NCBI GenBank assembly: GCA_934613645.1
Contig: CAKTTC010000003.1
Span: forward strand, 157,795-221,794
DNA length: 64,000 nt
Direction of reading: 5' to 3'
Origin: an uncultured Opitutales bacterium
GTDB taxonomy: Bacteria; Verrucomicrobiota; Verrucomicrobiia; Opitutales; Intestinicryptomonadaceae
The notes beneath the pieces were generated by a model. The model made no database searches. It was not told the DNA's origin and was given only the letters and a program-made list of their open reading frames with translations. This document shows positions 62,477 to 64,000 of this stretch, piece by piece. Position numbers and translations under genes: made by a program. Each line of letters opens with the position of its first letter. The stretch's first letter is position 1.

Positions 62477-63832
62477 CTAAATTTTTTCTATTACGAATTT
62501 GTGCGTTACGGGCTGTGCGTTCAGATACACTCGCGCCTGCGCGTCGAGAGCCGCCTGCTCGAACTCTTTCTGTCTGGGTTTATTGTTCGGGTATTTTTTG
62601 TAAAGGGACCTTATATACCTGTGTTTTGTTGTTTCGGCAAGCTCGCGCGCCTTTGCAATACGTTCTTCGTCGGTTTTTAACCCGAGCTTTTTGAACTTGC
62701 CGAAAAATTCCGTAGCAACAATTCCGCGCGCGCGCTCCGCGGCAAGTTTGTATTCGCGGCAGAGTTTTTCAACGTCCTTTGCCTGCCTCATTTGCGGGGT
62801 GTCGAACTCCGCAAGGTTGACGCCGTTTTGCAGCTGTTGCGCGGAAAACTCGCCGATTTTCATGCCGTCTATTGAAAGCGCGTATTTACCCTGTTCAAGC
62901 CCTTTTACCGCGAGAATCTGGCGGTTGTGCGTTTCGGAGAATTTCACGATTTGTTCAACCTGCTTTTGTTCGTCGGCAAGGGCGAAGGGCAGCGCGTATT
63001 CATACGAGATAAACGAGATTTTTTTGCCGAACTGCACGTCGGACAAGTCGGCGTTTTTTGCGGTCGCCGTTTTCTTCGCCGCGTCTATTACCGTTTCCGA
63101 AACGAGCGCAGGCTCTTTCATATCTGTCAAAAATTTCGCCGCCATGACGTAGCCCCCCGCAAAGTCGGGGTGGACGCGGTCTTCGGAAACCACCGACTTT
63201 TTCGGGTCGATTTTCACAAGGGCGTTGTTGACTTCGTTGGTGGCCGCCCACATATCAACAACGGGCGCGTTCAGTTCTTTGGCGTAGGCGCGACCGATTT
63301 CGCCGAATTGGAAAAGTTCGTCGTTTACGCCTTTGTAGTTTTCGGTTTTCGACGCCGAAACTTGGTCGTAGATTGAGGGAGTGAAAATGATAAGTTTGGG
63401 CGCGTGCGCGGCGAGGTAGTCAACAACCTTCTTAAGCTGTTCGGAGTAGACTTTGCGCGTGTCGGCTATTTTCTTTTGAAGCTTCGGGTCGTCGGCGTTT
63501 TTGGGGGAGAATTTCGTTCTGCCTACATCGTTCATTCCAATCATAAGCGTGTAGACGTCGGCCTTGACTTTGGAAATGTCGGTATCTATTCTGTCCAAGA
63601 TTCCGCCGCAGTAGTCGCCGCTTACGCCGAAGTTGTAGAAGTTTATTTTCGTCCGCGGCAAACGCGTGGCGTAGTAGTTGAGCAGGCTTTGCGTGTAGAA
63701 CCCGCCGTGGGTGATGCTGTCGCCGACCAGACAGAAGTTGTCTCCGTCCTTGAATATTTCCGACTTGATGTCCTGCTTGGCAAAACATGCCAATGCCACT
63801 ACAGAAAGAATTGTGCAAAATATCTTTTTCAT
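62477..63832 (-). CDS. Secreted SGNH/GDSL hydrolase
   Basis: A 451-residue exported esterase-like protein with signal peptide MKKIFCTILSVVALACFA. SGNH blocks are complete: block I VGDSITHGG (Ser, about 36-44), block II Gly in NFGVSGDYCGG, block III Asn in MIGMNDVGR and block V SEDRVHPDFAG with the Asp/His pair. A C-terminal helical and beta extension (about 250-450) is of unknown role. Such enzymes remove acyl groups from polysaccharides. I start at ATG 63832, where the signal peptide begins. Confidence 0.85.
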   Translation of the reverse strand: MKKIFCTILSVVALACFAKQDIKSEIFKDGDNFCLVGDSITHGGFYTQSLLNYYATRLPRTKINFYNFGVSGDYCGGILDRIDTDISKVKADVYTLMIGMNDVGRTKFSPKNADDPKLQKKIADTRKVYSEQLKKVVDYLAAHAPKLIIFTPSIYDQVSASKTENYKGVNDELFQFGEIGRAYAKELNAPVVDMWAATNEVNNALVKIDPKKSVVSEDRVHPDFAGGYVMAAKFLTDMKEPALVSETVIDAAKKTATAKNADLSDVQFGKKISFISYEYALPFALADEQKQVEQIVKFSETHNRQILAVKGLEQGKYALSIDGMKIGEFSAQQLQNGVNLAEFDTPQMRQAKDVEKLCREYKLAAERARGIVATEFFGKFKKLGLKTDEERIAKARELAETTKHRYIRSLYKKYPNNKPRQKEFEQAALDAQARVYLNAQPVTHKFVIEKI

Positions 63833-63860
63833 AACGTATTTTATATTGTAAACTGTATTT

Positions 63861-63889
63861 ATACTACAAAGCGCGTTTTTGTAAGTCAA
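63861..63889 (-). promoter_or_regulatory. Sigma-70 promoter of the SGNH hydrolase gene
   Basis: On the minus strand TTGACT (63889-63884), 17-nt spacer, TAGTAT (63866-63861). The spacing is ideal and the ATG lies about 28 nt after the -10 box. Confidence 0.7.
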
Positions 63890-63922
63890 CAATAAAGTGT
63901 TTTAGGGGTTGAAAAACTTGGG

Positions 63923-63940
63923 ATTTTCCGCGCGGAAAAT
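63923..63940. promoter_or_regulatory. 18-bp perfect palindrome
   Basis: ATTTTCCGCGCGGAAAAT is a perfect palindrome between the SGNH promoter and the second poly-G leader, 14 nt before TTGCAA. It could be an operator for the gene beyond the right edge; no regulator is known. Confidence 0.55.
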
Positions 63941-63954
63941 AATATAAAAAATAC

Positions 63955-63990
63955 TTGCAAATTTCTAGGGGGGGGGGGTAATTAATGCAA
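63955..63990 (+). promoter_or_regulatory. Poly-G leader/promoter, copy 2 (G11)
   Basis: TTGCAA (63955-63960), ATTTCTA, eleven G (63968-63978), then TAATTAATGCAA. Apart from the run length and a few bases this equals 20824-20856. The distance from TTGCAA to TAATT is 18 nt here and 15 nt in copy 1. The gene it would serve is outside the window and is presumably read to the right. Confidence 0.5.
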
Positions 63991-64000
63991 ACCAAATCAA

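Overview
The window looks like a chromosomal segment of a Gram-negative Verrucomicrobiota-type bacterium, probably an Opitutae-like, possibly host-associated lineage. This is an inference from gene content: a PEP-CTERM-tailed passenger-type protein, a Bacteroidetes/Verrucomicrobia-type succinate dehydrogenase cytochrome b, an H-X9-DG type prepilin, Tat-exported Gfo/Idh oxidoreductases, KDO synthesis (kdsA) and a Wza/Wzc capsule export pair. No rRNA, tRNA, transposase, CRISPR array or prophage was seen. Most genes look like vertically inherited core genes, with alternating strands and short operons.

Layout. 1-5.1 kb: sdhC edge, fabG, then mnmA with a GAF/AAA+ regulator. 5.2-10.2 kb: dnaX-rmuC-meaB-xer, tightly coupled. 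10.3-12.9 kb: mntP, an aldose epimerase and dtd. 12.4-18.6 kb (minus): TPR lipoprotein-dnaG-rpoD-small exported protein, a macromolecular synthesis operon. 18.6-25 kb: DUF362-like protein, NUDIX hydrolase, a 650-nt structured intergenic region, the PEP-CTERM protein and gltX. 25.3-29.2 kb: GntR regulator with an operator-like palindrome, ilvC, and a ModF-like tandem ABC ATPase. 29.2-38.1 kb: AraC regulator and secreted glycosidase-like protein, LysR regulator and AspT-family transporter, acylphosphatase-ABC exporter-TPR operon. 38.4-40.6 kb: ferredoxin, WecE-type aminotransferase, RNase P RNA and a small protein. 41-47.3 kb: DUF2062, MFS exporter, a 980-nt repeat block, a beta-propeller protein, yddG-like exporter, mgtE. 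47.5-59.5 kb: prepilin, pyrG, kdsA, tkt, wza/wzc-like pair, and the three-gene transhydrogenase pntAA-pntAB-pntB. 59.6-64 kb: exported sugar isomerase and Gfo/Idh pair, SGNH hydrolase, and the start of another leader that resembles that of the PEP-CTERM gene.

The least expected signals are non-coding. (1) Intergenic spaces carry a modular family of short hairpins with mostly three-base loops. The loop-proximal stems differ between copies but stay paired. One 155-bp module is identical in two inverted copies about 41 kb apart. (2) A poly-G tract (9 and 11 G) sits in near-identical context at 20.83 kb, ahead of the PEP-CTERM gene, and at 63.96 kb. It lies where it would change the -35/-10 spacing, as in known phase-variable promoters. 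(3) dnaX is interrupted at an A10 run, with its tau-like C-terminus in another frame. (4) Three core proteins are atypical: a NifA-like regulator without the GAFTGA loop, a DnaG with a degenerate zinc site, and an RpoD with a 135-residue Lys/Ala/Pro tail at its N-terminus.
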